DNA of 64,000 nucleotides from Sideroxyarcus sp. (GTDB taxonomy: Bacteria; Pseudomonadota; Gammaproteobacteria; Burkholderiales; Gallionellaceae). A program made the position numbers and the translations under genes. The stretch lies in assembly GCA_030652215.1 (NCBI GenBank), contig JAUSBC010000047.1, forward strand, positions 1 to 64,000, read 5' to 3'. The notes below the pieces were generated by a model. That model was not told the DNA's origin, did no database searches, and worked only from the letters and a program-made list of their open reading frames with translations. Positions 1 to 8,664 of the stretch are shown piece by piece (position 1 is the first letter of the stretch; every line of letters starts with the position of its first letter).

Positions 1-77
1 TTGGGCAAAGCGCAGCGTGCCCAACAATGACGGGGACCAACGACCATGTTGGGCACGCTACGCTTTGCCCACCCTAC
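1..77. repeat. Inverted hairpin repeat, left arm cut by window edge
   Basis: Bases 1-25 pair with bases 48-77 (core GCAAAGCG / CGCTTTGC). The right arm ends GCCCACCCTAC just before the plsY stop codon at 74, so the repeat sits at the 3' end of plsY and overlaps it slightly. It resembles the short intergenic hairpin repeats scattered in proteobacterial genomes and is of the same general type as the one at 8574-8652. The left arm is probably incomplete here. It may act as a transcript end for plsY, but there is no T tract. Confidence 0.7.
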
Positions 78-685
78 GCGACTTTCTTCTTGCCGCCGAT
101 CTTGCTTTCCTTGCCAGTCATCAGATTCTGGATGTTGCTCTTGTGGCGCCAGATCAGCAGCATCGACATGATCGCCGTCGCAAACACCAATTCCGGACGC
201 AAATGGATCAGCATGGCAATGATTGGCGCCGCGATGGACGCAACCAAAGCCGCCAGCGATGAATAGCGAAACGTCACCGCCACCAGCAACCAGACCGCCA
301 TCACAGCCAATCCCATCCACACGCTCAGGGCCAGCAACACGCCCAGCGCGGTCGCCACGCCTTTGCCGCCCTTGAACTTCAGAAAAATCGGGAATACATG
401 GCCGAGAAAGACGGCGATGGCCACCAAAGCCACGATCAACAACCCATCACCATTGTGCGGCGCGAAACGGATCGCCAAAAATACCGCCAGCCAGCCCTTG
501 GCCGCATCGCCCAGCAGTGTCAGCGCCGCTGCCGCCTTCTTGCCGCTACGCAGCACATTGGTTGCGCCGGGATTGCCGGAGCCGTAAGAACGCGGATCGG
601 CCAGACCGAACGCCTTGCTCATGAGCACCGCAAAAGAAACCGAACCTATCAGATAGGCGCAAACAACAAACATAAGAGTGGTCAT
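74..685 (-). CDS. plsY: Glycerol-3-phosphate acyltransferase PlsY
   Basis: 203-residue inner-membrane enzyme that transfers an acyl group from acyl-phosphate to glycerol-3-phosphate, the first step of phosphatidic acid synthesis. The start is the ATG at 685 ([15 protein letters not shown]), which begins directly with the first membrane helix; a longer in-frame reading upstream has no family similarity and overlaps folB. The hallmark motif [15 protein letters not shown] lies near residue 35-50, and the second glycine-rich motif [15 protein letters not shown] near residue 100. About five hydrophobic helices are visible and the length is typical. It is divergent from folB, with 78 bases between the two start codons. 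This folB/plsY arrangement is common in proteobacteria. The tail is hydrophilic and lysine-rich ([13 protein letters not shown]). Confidence 0.96.
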   Translation of the reverse strand: MTTLMFVVCAYLIGSVSFAVLMSKAFGLADPRSYGSGNPGATNVLRSGKKAAAALTLLGDAAKGWLAVFLAIRFAPHNGDGLLIVALVAIAVFLGHVFPIFLKFKGGKGVATALGVLLALSVWMGLAVMAVWLLVAVTFRYSSLAALVASIAAPIIAMLIHLRPELVFATAIMSMLLIWRHKSNIQNLMTGKESKIGGKKKVA

Positions 686-763
686 CGGGAATACCTTAAA
701 ATGCGAGCGGCGGATTTTACTTGAATGCGCCACAGCCACCAAACGAGCAGCCACACACCTTAT

Positions 764-1120
764 ATGGACATCATTTTTCTGCGCGAACTCAAAGTCGTCA
801 CGCTCATCGGTATATATGAGTGGGAAAAGCGCGTGCCGCAGACGCTGCAACTCGACCTCGACATCGCCCTGCCCAACAGCCGCGCCTGCCAGAGCGACGA
901 CATCAAGGATGCGCTGGATTACGCCCAAGTTGCACAACATATCCAGAGCGTGCTGAGTGACGGGCATTTTTCACTGCTGGAAACCCTGGCCGAACACATT
1001 GCCCAGATCATCCTCAAGGACTTCAATGCCCCCTGGGTCAAGGTCAGCATCGCCAAGCTGCAGGCCATACGCAACTGCAAGATGGTTGGAATAAGCATCG
1101 AACGCGGGCAGGTGCGCTAG
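764..1120 (+). CDS. folB: Dihydroneopterin aldolase FolB
   Basis: 118-residue cytosolic enzyme of folate synthesis that cleaves 7,8-dihydroneopterin to 6-hydroxymethyl-dihydropterin and glycolaldehyde. The start is the ATG at 764 ([11 protein letters not shown]). Family features are [11 protein letters not shown] near residue 17-27 (including the conserved Tyr/Glu region), the [12 protein letters not shown] segment, and the C-terminal [18 protein letters not shown] with the catalytic-region lysine. The length matches the family. It is divergent from plsY and followed by rpmE 111 bases downstream, which has its own ribosome binding site. Confidence 0.95.
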   Translation: MDIIFLRELKVVTLIGIYEWEKRVPQTLQLDLDIALPNSRACQSDDIKDALDYAQVAQHIQSVLSDGHFSLLETLAEHIAQIILKDFNAPWVKVSIAKLQAIRNCKMVGISIERGQVR

Positions 1121-1231
1121 GGGCCCCGCAAGAACAATTTGCCCAACCCCCTCTTTTTATGGATAATGCGCCCCCTTATCGGTATCCGTGCGCGTACAAA
1201 AGCCGCGCCTAACTTTAGCAAGGAAGACAAA

Positions 1232-1453
1232 ATGAAAGCCGCAATCCACCCTGAATACAAAGAGATCGCAGTGACATGCAGCTGCGGCAACAAGTTTAAA
1301 ACCCGCTCCACCATGAGCAAACCGGAACTGCACGTCGAAGTCTGCTCCGAGTGCCACCCGTTCTACACCGGCACACAGAAGATCGTGGACACCGCAGGCC
1401 GCATCGAGAAATTCCGCAACAAGTACGGCACTGCCGGCAAAACCGCCGCTTAA
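1232..1453 (+). CDS. rpmE: 50S ribosomal protein L31, zinc-binding form
   Basis: 73-residue ribosomal protein. The start is the ATG at 1232 ([12 protein letters not shown]) with AGGAAG at 1221-1226. It keeps the zinc ligands of the C+ form: a CSC pair near residue 16-18 and CSEC near residue 37-40. The [20 protein letters not shown] core is typical. It is a single-gene unit closed by the hairpin at 1480-1508. Confidence 0.97.
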   Translation: MKAAIHPEYKEIAVTCSCGNKFKTRSTMSKPELHVEVCSECHPFYTGTQKIVDTAGRIEKFRNKYGTAGKTAA

Positions 1454-1479
1454 AGGAACTTCGTTAAGCGCAAAGACCA

Positions 1480-1508
1480 AAAGGCAGCATACGCTGCCTT
1501 TTTCTTTT
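1480..1508 (+). terminator. Rho-independent terminator after rpmE
   Basis: Nine-base perfect stem AAAGGCAGC (1480-1488) and GCTGCCTTT (1493-1501) with a four-base loop, followed by TTTCTTTT. It lies 27 bases after the rpmE stop codon. Confidence 0.92.
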
Positions 1509-1521
1509 CGGAGTCGACCTC

Positions 1522-2949
1522 ATGCGTCATTGCATCAGCTTCCTGATCGTTCTCACCGCTCTGGCACTGGGCGGATGCGCGTCCAACCCCGTCAGCGGCA
1601 AAAAAGACTTCGTGATGATGTCGGAGCCGCAGGAGATTGCGCTGGGCCGCTCCGCCGACGCCGAGATACGCAAGCAATACAAGGTCTACGCCAACCCCGC
1701 CCTGCAAAGTTACGTCAACCGCGTGGGACAGAAACTCGCCGAACATAGCCATCGCCCCGGCATCCATTACACCTTCACCGTACTCGATTCGCCCGAGATC
1801 AATGCCTTTGCCCTGCCCGGCGGCTACGTTTACATCACGCGCGGCATTCTGGCTTACCTGAATTCTGAAGCGGAAATGGCGGCGGTGCTGGGGCACGAGA
1901 TCGGTCACGTCACGGCGCGTCACGGCGTGCGCCAGCAAAGCGCCGCACAGGCCGCCAACATCGGTATTTCCATCGCCTCCATCTTTGTGCCCCAGCTCAA
2001 CACCCAGGCCGGACAGGATCTTTCCAACCTGCTCGGCGGGGCATTGCTCTCCGGCTACGGGCGCGATCACGAACTGGAATCCGACCGCCTGGGCGCGCAG
2101 TATCTGGCGCACACCGAATACGATCCGCAGGCCATGATCCGCGTGGTCGGCGTTTTGAAGAACCAGGAACTGTTCGATGCCGAAATCGCCAAACAGGAAG
2201 GACGCGAACCGCGCCGCTATCACGGTACGTTTGCCTCGCACCCTGACAACGACACGCGCCTGCAGCAAGTGGTGGGCGAAGCGGCTCACCTGAGCGTCGC
2301 CGCCCCCAAGGAAAACAAGGCCGAATTTCTGAAACAGACCGACGGCCTCGTTTTCAACGACAGCGTCGAAGAGGGCGTAGTGCGCTCCAACAGGTTCATG
2401 CACCCCGATCTCGGCATCGCGCTCACCTTTCCCTCCGAATGGAGCGTGAAGAATTCGCCCACGCAACTCGTGGCGCTCAGTCCGAAAGTCGATGCCGCCA
2501 TGCAGTTGAAGATTGATCCCAAGCCGACCGGCACCGCCATCGAATACGCGCGCCGTGCGCTCGGCAAAGACGCAACCGTGGAAGCGCTGGAGATCGAGAA
2601 ACTGCACGCCGCGATCGCCAGCGCTGGCAACGCCCTGCTCGGCATCGTCTATTTCGACCGCAAGGCATTCCTCATCCAGGGCAATGCCAAGACGGCCGAG
2701 TCGATGAAGGCGCAGCGCGAGGCAATGAAGTCCACCATTCGCAGCTTCCACATCCTGAGCGACGCCGAGAAGAACGCAATCAAGCCGCTTGCCATCAAAT
2801 TAACCTCCGCGAAGCAGGGCGATACCTACGCCAAGCTGGCGCAACACTCGCCGTTGGGTAAGAATGCGGAAAGTTACCTGCGCCTCATCAACGCGCAATA
2901 TCCGCAAGGCGAACCCGCAGCGGGACAAACACTCAAGGTCATCGAATAA
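1522..2949 (+). CDS. M48-family zinc metalloprotease lipoprotein (BepA/LoiP-like)
   Basis: 475-residue envelope protease. The N-terminus is a lipoprotein signal (hydrophobic stretch, then LGGC with Cys19), so it should be anchored on the periplasmic face of a membrane. The M48 zinc site is HEIGH at residues 125-129, with the third ligand in HELESD (Glu186). Roughly residues 290-410 form an unassigned beta-rich region. The last 45 residues (GDTYAKLAQHSPLGKNAE...LKVIE) look like the LysM-like module found at the end of related proteases. By family it degrades or assists misfolded outer-membrane proteins. The next gene begins 5 bases after the stop, suggesting co-transcription. Confidence 0.9.
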   Translation: MRHCISFLIVLTALALGGCASNPVSGKKDFVMMSEPQEIALGRSADAEIRKQYKVYANPALQSYVNRVGQKLAEHSHRPGIHYTFTVLDSPEINAFALPGGYVYITRGILAYLNSEAEMAAVLGHEIGHVTARHGVRQQSAAQAANIGISIASIFVPQLNTQAGQDLSNLLGGALLSGYGRDHELESDRLGAQYLAHTEYDPQAMIRVVGVLKNQELFDAEIAKQEGREPRRYHGTFASHPDNDTRLQQVVGEAAHLSVAAPKENKAEFLKQTDGLVFNDSVEEGVVRSNRFMHPDLGIALTFPSEWSVKNSPTQLVALSPKVDAAMQLKIDPKPTGTAIEYARRALGKDATVEALEIEKLHAAIASAGNALLGIVYFDRKAFLIQGNAKTAESMKAQREAMKSTIRSFHILSDAEKNAIKPLAIKLTSAKQGDTYAKLAQHSPLGKNAESYLRLINAQYPQGEPAAGQTLKVIE

Positions 2950-2954
2950 ACCGG

Positions 2955-4598
2955 ATGTACAGCTATTACTCAAAACTGAAAGAAACCGAAATCACGCCCG
3001 TCAAGGCGACTTTCCTGTTCCTGCTGAGCGCGGTGTGGCTTTTAACCGGACTGGTCGGGCACGATCCGTGGAAACCCGACGAAGCCTACAGCTTCGGCCT
3101 GATCTATCACATCATCCAACTCCACGACTGGGTCGTTCCCACCCTGGCGGGCGAACCCTACATGGACAAGCCGCCGCTGTATTACTGGACGGCTGCGGCA
3201 TTCGCAAATGCACTTTCCCCGCTGCTACCGTTGCACGACGGCGCGCGCCTTGCGACCGGCTTTTACACCGCACTGACGCTGCTTTTCGTCGGCCTCACCG
3301 GACGCGAACTGTTCGGCGAAAACCGAGGCTGGCCCGCCGCCATCGCCCTGCTCGGCTGCCTGGGCATGCTGGTGCGCGCACACGAACTCATCACCGACAA
3401 CGCCCTGCTCACCGGCTGCGCCATGATGCTTTACGGTTACGCGCTCAGTCTGCGCCGCGCCCTGCTTGGCGGCGTGCTGCTCGGCATCGGCGTCGGCATC
3501 GGTTTTCTCAGCAAGGGTTTCATCGCGCCGATACTGTTTCTGTTCATCAGCCTCGCACTGCTGCTGTTCCGCGAATGGCGCACCCGCAACTTCCTCATCG
3601 CACTGCCAGTCGCCCTCGTCTGCATGCTGCCCTGGCTCACCGTATGGCCCTGGCTGCTGTTCCAACGCTCGCCGGAACTCTTCGTCGAATGGGCCTGGAC
3701 GCTCAATATCGGTCGCTGGGTCGGTTTCGTCAAAGGCGGCAATTACAGCGAAGTGCTGTATTACGTGAAAATACTGCCGTGGCTGGCATGGCCCGCCCTG
3801 CCGCTCGCTGCCTGGGCGGTATGGGAAGCGCGCAAAAAAGTCTGGCAGCAGGCGGAGTTCCAGCTCTTGCTGGTCAGCTTCCTCGTCATGCTCGTCACGC
3901 TCAGCATCGTGCCGGACATCAAAGAAGTATTCGCGCTGCCCATGCTGATCCCGATCGCCCTGCTCGCCACTGCCTCGCTCTCTACCCTGCGGCGCGGCGC
4001 GGCGAACGCGCTCGACTGGTTCGGCATCATGACCTTCGCCCTGCTCGCCATCGCGCTGTGGTGGGGCTGGTTGGGCCTGCTGCGCAACAACAACGCATGG
4101 ATCACCCACCAGTTCAAAAATGCCCAGCCTGGCTTCGAACCCCATTTCGACATCATCCCGTTCGTCATTGCGCTCACCGCCACCCTGCTGTGGGTCGTGC
4201 TGGTGTGGCGCGTCGGCCGCTCCGTGCGCCGCTCGCTCATCAACTGGGCCGTCAGCGTCACCCTGCTGTGGCTGCTGCTCATGACCATCTGGCTACCGTG
4301 GCTGGACAACGGCAAGAGCTACCGCCACATGGTCGACGACCTCAAGTCGAACCTGCCGGAACAATACAACTGCATCGCCGGCGTGCGCATCGGCGACAGC
4401 CAGCGTTCCATGCTGTACTACTTCGGCAACCTGAACCCGAAACGCAACGCCACGCGCACCTGCGACTACCTGCTGGTGCAGGGCGACCGCATCGCCAAAC
4501 CGATTGAAGATGAGATCGGTTGGGAGAAGATGTGGGAAGGCGGGCGTAAAGGTGATACGAACGAGAGGTTCAGGTTGTATCGGAGGGTGAAGGAATGA
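2955..4598 (+). CDS. GT-C fold glycosyltransferase, ArnT/PMT-like
   Basis: 547-residue polytopic inner-membrane protein with about 12 hydrophobic helices and a soluble C-terminal segment (about residues 445-547). The first periplasmic loop has GHDPWKPDEAYSF with the Asp-Glu pair expected of a GT-C enzyme, followed by MDKPPLYYW, typical of the ArnT/GT83 group. These enzymes move a sugar from an undecaprenyl-phosphate donor to lipid A or another periplasmic acceptor. The acceptor cannot be told from sequence. It is tightly coupled to the M48 protease upstream. Confidence 0.85.
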   Translation: MYSYYSKLKETEITPVKATFLFLLSAVWLLTGLVGHDPWKPDEAYSFGLIYHIIQLHDWVVPTLAGEPYMDKPPLYYWTAAAFANALSPLLPLHDGARLATGFYTALTLLFVGLTGRELFGENRGWPAAIALLGCLGMLVRAHELITDNALLTGCAMMLYGYALSLRRALLGGVLLGIGVGIGFLSKGFIAPILFLFISLALLLFREWRTRNFLIALPVALVCMLPWLTVWPWLLFQRSPELFVEWAWTLNIGRWVGFVKGGNYSEVLYYVKILPWLAWPALPLAAWAVWEARKKVWQQAEFQLLLVSFLVMLVTLSIVPDIKEVFALPMLIPIALLATASLSTLRRGAANALDWFGIMTFALLAIALWWGWLGLLRNNNAWITHQFKNAQPGFEPHFDIIPFVIALTATLLWVVLVWRVGRSVRRSLINWAVSVTLLWLLLMTIWLPWLDNGKSYRHMVDDLKSNLPEQYNCIAGVRIGDSQRSMLYYFGNLNPKRNATRTCDYLLVQGDRIAKPIEDEIGWEKMWEGGRKGDTNERFRLYRRVKE

Positions 4599-4672
4599 TT
4601 TCGCGGGCACGTTGTGTCCGCCCGGCCAGACTGGTATAAATCTATCCACGAGCTCAATTGCTGGAGATGAAA

Positions 4673-4903
4673 ATGACAACCACATTGGAAATCAGGCCAG
4701 ACCTGCAAACCCGACTGGGCAGCCTTGCCAACGAAGTGCACCGCAGCGAATCCGAATTGATGAACGAAGCGCTGGAAACCTATCTGCAGCGCACCCAGCT
4801 TTACATCACCAAACTGAAACAACGCGTCGCCGAAGCCGATGCCGGACAATTCGTCAGCGACGAAGAAATGGAAAAATTCTTCCTCACCCACGGCGAAAAC
4901 TGA
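4673..4903 (+). CDS. CopG/ParD-type ribbon-helix-helix antitoxin
   Basis: 76-residue DNA-binding antitoxin. The start is the ATG at 4673 (MTTTLEIRPDL), six bases after GGAG at 4663-4666; an ATG at 4667 and a TTG at 4658 are alternatives. The N-terminal strand TTLEIRPDLQTRL followed by helices (SESELMNEALETYLQ) is the ribbon-helix-helix layout, and the acidic tail (SDEEMEKFF) would wrap the toxin. Its stop overlaps the toxin start (TGATG). Such antitoxins usually repress their own promoter. Confidence 0.85.
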   Translation: MTTTLEIRPDLQTRLGSLANEVHRSESELMNEALETYLQRTQLYITKLKQRVAEADAGQFVSDEEMEKFFLTHGEN

Positions 4904-5187
4904 TGCGCCTGCGCTACCTCACCGGCGCCCTCCACGACCTGCAGCTCATTCACGAATACATCGCCCGCGACAACCCCGTCGCCGCACGTCGCGTCATCAC
5001 CGCCATCCGCCAGGAATCCCAGTCGCTAACCCAACACCCGCACGTCGGCAAACCTGGCCAAGTCGAAGGCACGCGCGAACAGGTGCATAGCCGCTACCCG
5101 TACATCATCGCCTACCGCGTTCAGAACAAAGAAATCCAGATACTCGGCATCGTGCATAGTTCGCGCAAATGGCCGGAGGATTTTTGA
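4903..5187 (+). CDS. ParE/RelE-superfamily toxin
   Basis: 94-residue toxin starting at the ATG at 4903, overlapping the antitoxin stop. MRLRYLTGALHDLQLIHEYIARDNP, the central RVITAIRQ, the GxxGxVEGTRE region and the C-terminal YPYIIAYRV...ILGIVHSSRKWP match the ParE family, which acts on gyrase or, in RelE relatives, on ribosomes. The family fit favours ParE. A small hairpin (GGGTGGGCACG / TGTGCCCACGC, about 5196-5221) follows the stop. The pair sits at the edge of a repeat-rich accessory stretch. Confidence 0.88.
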   Translation: MRLRYLTGALHDLQLIHEYIARDNPVAARRVITAIRQESQSLTQHPHVGKPGQVEGTREQVHSRYPYIIAYRVQNKEIQILGIVHSSRKWPEDF

Positions 5188-5230
5188 ATTTGCAGGGTGG
5201 GCACGCCGTTTGTGCCCACGCGGAATCTTC

Positions 5231-5801
5231 AAAATCAACACCGTCGGGGGTTGCCCGACAGCAAGCTACTTTCTTTTGCTTCGCCAAAAGAAAGTAGCCA
5301 AAGAAAAGGCGACCCTGGTGCGCCGCCCTTCGGGGTCCCCTGCGTTGCTCGACTGGTCAGGCGGCTGCGGAACTCGCGCTACGCGCTCAGACAGTCCTCG
5401 CCGACAACCCCTGACCAGCCTGCGCTACTCGGCGGCGCACAAGGGACAGAGAATCAAAAGCCCCCCCAAAACCAGCGAGGCGGGCTGCGCCCGCCTCGCC
5501 AACATCAACAGAAAATAGTGCGCAAAGCGCACACAAAACCGCCTTTGACTTTCTTTCCCCTGTGCGCCGCCTCGATATTTCGCAAACAAGCGGGGGGTTA
5601 GGCGAGCACTGTTTGAGCTCCGCGGCAGGGCACGTTTTGTGTGCCCTGCTAGGGCGAGTTGCGCAGCCCCGCTTGTTGGCGAAATATCGAGGGAACCCCG
5701 CAGGGGCGGCACGCTGGGGTCGCCTTCTTTTTGGTTACTTTTTCTTGGCGAAGCAAGAAAAAGTAACTAGCTGTCGGGCTACCCCCGACGGTTTTGCTTT
5801 G
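5231..5801. mobile_element. 570-bp element with long imperfect terminal inverted repeats
   Basis: The left end (5231-5315) and right end (about 5718-5801) are imperfect inverted copies. Both carry GTCGGGGGT, GCCCGACAGC, a CTACTTTCTTTTGCTTCGCC-like stretch and its own internal palindrome, and GGCGACCC. An inner pair (ATATTTCGCAAACAAGCGG near 5575 and CGCTTGTTGGCGAAATAT near 5672) is also inverted. No open frame inside looks like a real protein, and the short frames across it are the kind often mis-annotated in such repeats. It is probably a non-autonomous repeat element. It fills the gene-free space from 5188 to 5847. Confidence 0.7.
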
Positions 5802-5847
5802 AATCCATACGGCGCAATGCCCGTTGGTTATTGCGCCCTACGCTTGC

Positions 5848-6321
5848 TTAGCCATGTTTGTTGGCATACTGAAGTTGCCTTTTTTTGTGTGCATTTACGA
5901 GCGAGCGTACCGGTTCGCAAAGTGGCGGATATTTGTTGTTCAGTGGTAGTTCCAGTGTATGGATGTAGAACAACTCTACGTACTCAAGGAACTCTTGAGG
6001 AATGCCTCCAAAACACCAGTAGTGTGAGAAAGGAAGCTGCGCCTTACGATGCTGGAGTAGGCGCCTGCAAATAGTATTTGACTGGCCTGCATACACAATC
6101 TCTGACTCAGCGATCAAAAAGTAGATGCCGCCCATATTGGGTCCGTCCCCAAAGGCATAAGGATCTGCGTTTTTTATAATGTGATCGGAGGTGTATAAAT
6201 ACCGAGGAAAGCTTTGCTCAAGCCACTTTATGGGTGTAACACCCAACCCCTTCCATGGCTCTTGAGGAAGTAAGAAGAGATCATCTCCTTCAAACTTGAA
6301 TGTGTGGAGAGGAATAGGCAT
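5848..6321 (-). CDS. GIY-YIG nuclease-like protein, probably acquired
   Basis: 157-residue protein. Residues 64-90 read GGIYFLIAESEIVYAGQSN followed by CRRLLQH: the GIY (65-67) and a YAG variant of YIG (77-79), then the arginine-bearing helix. Downstream EFLEYVELF (about 110-117) and LPLNNK (125-130) supply the expected Glu and Asn, so the minimal catalytic set looks complete. About 60 N-terminal residues precede the domain. Base composition is clearly more AT-rich than its neighbours, and it lies between an inverted-repeat element and aroC (2 bases from the aroC stop). This suggests transfer. The substrate and the role (repair, homing, defence) are unknown. Confidence 0.7.
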   Translation of the reverse strand: MPIPLHTFKFEGDDLFLLPQEPWKGLGVTPIKWLEQSFPRYLYTSDHIIKNADPYAFGDGPNMGGIYFLIAESEIVYAGQSNTICRRLLQHRKAQLPFSHYWCFGGIPQEFLEYVELFYIHTLELPLNNKYPPLCEPVRSLVNAHKKRQLQYANKHG

Positions 6322-6323
6322 CG

Positions 6324-7418
6324 CTACCGCAATTTCGGCGTCTCACAAACCACATCCCCACACTGCCCCCGATTGCGCAACGCATGATCCATCAACACCA
6401 ACGCCACCATCGCCTCCGCAATCGGCGTAGCCCGAATCCCGACACAAGGATCATGCCTGCCCTCGGTGGAAACCTTCACCGCCTCCCCCGCCTTGTTGAT
6501 GGAGTTGCGCTCAATGCGAATACTCGAAGTCGGTTTGATCGCGTAATGCGCAACGATGTCCTGCCCGGTGGAAATACCACCCAGTATGCCGCCTGCGTTG
6601 TTGGACAGGAAACCTTGCGGGGTGAGTTCGTCGCCGTGTTCGCTACCCTTCTGCGTCACGCAGTTGAATCCCGCGCCGATCTCCACGCCCTTCACCGCAT
6701 TGATGCCCATCAGCGCATGCGCGATATCCGCGTCCAATCTATCGAACACCGGCTCGCCCCAACCCACGGGCACGTTGTGCGCCACCACGGCGAGTTTGGC
6801 GCCGATGGAGTCGCCGGATTTGCGCAGGGCGTCCATGTAGTCTTCCAGTTGCGCGACGTAGGTTGCATCGGCGACGAAGAAGCTGTTGCCATCCTCGTGC
6901 ACGTCCGCCCAGGTCTTGAAGGGAATTTCGATCTCGCCGAGTTGCATGAGGTAGCCGCGCACGGAGACGCCGTAGGTCTCGTGCAGCCATTTCTTGGCGA
7001 TGGCGCCCGCCGCCACGCGCGCAGCCGTTTCACGCGCCGAGGCACGTCCGCCGCCGCGATAGTCGCGGATGCCGTATTTCTGCCAGTAGGTGTAGTCGGC
7101 GTGGCCGGGGCGGAAGGTATTGGCTATGTCGCCGTAGTCTTTGCTGCGCTGGTCTTCGTTGCGGATCAGCAGCGCGATGGGGGTGCCGGTTGTTTTGCCT
7201 TCGAACACGCCGGACAGTATCTCCACGGTGTCTGATTCGCGGCGCTGGGTGACGTGGCGCGAGGTGCCGGGTTTGCGGCGGTCGAGGTCGGTCTGGATGT
7301 AGGCGGCGCTCAGTTCCATTCCCGGCGGGCATCCGTCGACGATGCAGCCGATGGCGGGGCCGTGGGATTCGCCGAAGGAGGTGACGGTGAAGAGGGTGCC
7401 GAATGTGTTTCCAGACAT
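6324..7418 (-). CDS. aroC: Chorismate synthase
   Basis: 364-residue cytosolic enzyme that converts 5-enolpyruvylshikimate-3-phosphate to chorismate, the last shared step to aromatic amino acids, folate and quinones, using reduced FMN. Signatures are [18 protein letters not shown] near the N-terminus, the [25 protein letters not shown] central motif and the [19 protein letters not shown]-terminus. Length and start ([10 protein letters not shown]) are standard. Confidence 0.98.
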   Translation of the reverse strand: MSGNTFGTLFTVTSFGESHGPAIGCIVDGCPPGMELSAAYIQTDLDRRKPGTSRHVTQRRESDTVEILSGVFEGKTTGTPIALLIRNEDQRSKDYGDIANTFRPGHADYTYWQKYGIRDYRGGGRASARETAARVAAGAIAKKWLHETYGVSVRGYLMQLGEIEIPFKTWADVHEDGNSFFVADATYVAQLEDYMDALRKSGDSIGAKLAVVAHNVPVGWGEPVFDRLDADIAHALMGINAVKGVEIGAGFNCVTQKGSEHGDELTPQGFLSNNAGGILGGISTGQDIVAHYAIKPTSSIRIERNSINKAGEAVKVSTEGRHDPCVGIRATPIAEAMVALVLMDHALRNRGQCGDVVCETPKLR

Positions 7419-7462
7419 GATGTTGTCTCGCTAAATTGGTGCCTGAAGTTTAACATAGCGCA

Positions 7463-7540
7463 AACCCCTCCCAACCTCCCCTTGTCAGGGGAGGAGCAGG
7501 TCGGCTCCCTCCCTGACAAGGGAGGGCTGGGGTGGGTTGA
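7463..7540. repeat. CCTCCC-type hairpin repeat, intergenic copy
   Basis: A pair of nested hairpins in the aroC/oxidoreductase intergenic space (left CCTCCCCTTG...CAGGGGAGG, right CCCTCCCTGACAAGGGAGGG) with outer arms AACCC...GGGTT. Bases 7463-7497 are identical over 35 bases to 31888-31922, inside mobA. It ends 20 bases before the oxidoreductase start. Confidence 0.8.
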
Positions 7541-7559
7541 ATTTCTCCGGAGAAAATCA

Positions 7560-8561
7560 ATGAAAGCCATCCTCGCAACCGCCCCCGGGAACGCCGATGT
7601 CCTGCAACTGCACGACATCCCCGTGCCAGAACTCCCCTCGCCCTACCATCTGCTGGTGAAGCTCGCCGCCGCCGGCGTGAATCCGATAGACACCAAACTG
7701 CGCGCCAAGCCCGTCTACTTCCCCGACAAGCTTCCCGCCATCCTTGGTTGCGACGGCGCGGGCGTGGTGGAGGCGGTCGGCAGTGCGGTGATGCGCTTCA
7801 AGATCGGCGATCCGATCGTTTTCTGCAACGGCGGCATTGGCGACGAACCGGGCAATTACGCGGAATTCACCACGGTGCATGAAGACTTCTGCGCCGCCAA
7901 GCCTTTCACGCTCAGCCTGCAAGATAGTGCCGCGCTCCCGCTGGTGTTCATCACCGCTTGGGAATCGCTGGTGGAACGCGCCCGCCTGCAGGCGAGTCAG
8001 ACCATCCTGATCCATGCCGCCGCAGGTGGCGTAGGCCATGCGGCCGTGCAAATCGCCCGCAATCTCGGCGCACGCATCGCGGTGACCGTGGGCGACGAGC
8101 ACAAAGCCGAGATCGCGCGCAGTCTGGGTGCGGAGAAGATCATCAACTACAAGACGCAGGACTTTGTGCAGGAGACGCTGGACTGGACCGGCGGGCGCGG
8201 GGTGGATGTCGTGTTCGACACGGTGGGCGGCGAAACCTTCCTGAAGTCGCTGAATGCGGCACGCGTGTACGGCAAAGTGATCAGCCTGCTGTCCACACCG
8301 ATGTCACTGGCCGACACGCAACTGGCGCGGATGCGCAATCTGTCGCTGGGCTACGAGCTCATGCTCACCCCGCAGGCAATGGGCCTTACCGACGACCGCA
8401 TCCACCAGCGCAAGATACTGGAACAGGGCGCGGCAATGGTGGATGCGGGCAAGCTGAAGGTACTTGTATCGCACCGGCTGCCGCTGGAACAGGTGGGCGA
8501 GGCACACCGGCTGATCGAGGGTGGTGGCATGGTGGGCAAGATCGTGCTGACGATGGACTGA
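7560..8561 (+). CDS. Zinc-independent quinone oxidoreductase (MDR superfamily)
   Basis: 333-residue NAD(P)H-dependent oxidoreductase of the medium-chain dehydrogenase/reductase superfamily, QOR/crotonyl-CoA-reductase-like branch. The start is the ATG at 7560 (MKAILATAPGNADV) after GGAG at 7549. The N-terminal GroES-like domain has GVNPIDTKLRAKP and GCDGAGVVEAVG. The nucleotide-binding fold has AAAGGVGHAAVQIARNLGA. The zinc ligands of true alcohol dehydrogenases are missing. The substrate cannot be assigned. It is divergent from aroC. Confidence 0.88.
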   Translation: MKAILATAPGNADVLQLHDIPVPELPSPYHLLVKLAAAGVNPIDTKLRAKPVYFPDKLPAILGCDGAGVVEAVGSAVMRFKIGDPIVFCNGGIGDEPGNYAEFTTVHEDFCAAKPFTLSLQDSAALPLVFITAWESLVERARLQASQTILIHAAAGGVGHAAVQIARNLGARIAVTVGDEHKAEIARSLGAEKIINYKTQDFVQETLDWTGGRGVDVVFDTVGGETFLKSLNAARVYGKVISLLSTPMSLADTQLARMRNLSLGYELMLTPQAMGLTDDRIHQRKILEQGAAMVDAGKLKVLVSHRLPLEQVGEAHRLIEGGGMVGKIVLTMD

Positions 8562-8573
8562 CTACATATTCAC

Positions 8574-8652
8574 GTAGGATGGGTGGAGCGTAGCGATACC
8601 CATCGTTTTTCTCATTCAATTGATGGGTATCGCTACGCTCAACCCATCCTAC
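8574..8652. repeat. Long hairpin repeat between oxidoreductase and tatD
   Basis: Left arm 8574-8604 and right arm 8622-8652 pair over 31 bases with one clear mismatch (GTAGGATGGGT... / ...ACCCATCCTAC, core GCGTAGCGATACCC). The unit ends 12 bases before the tatD start codon. It belongs to the widespread class of intergenic hairpin repeats and shares its general design with 1-77. Confidence 0.85.
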
Positions 8653-8664
8653 CGATGAACCATA

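Noticed and set aside
1450-2751. Long open frame of 433 codons antisense to the M48 protease
   Set aside because: It is a shadow created by GC-rich codon use; the plus-strand frame has a lipobox, HEIGH and a binding site, and the antisense product has no family character.
5197-5712. Several 70-135 codon frames inside the 570-bp inverted-repeat element
   Set aside because: They follow the palindromes, have no binding sites and look like the spurious proteins often annotated on such repeats.
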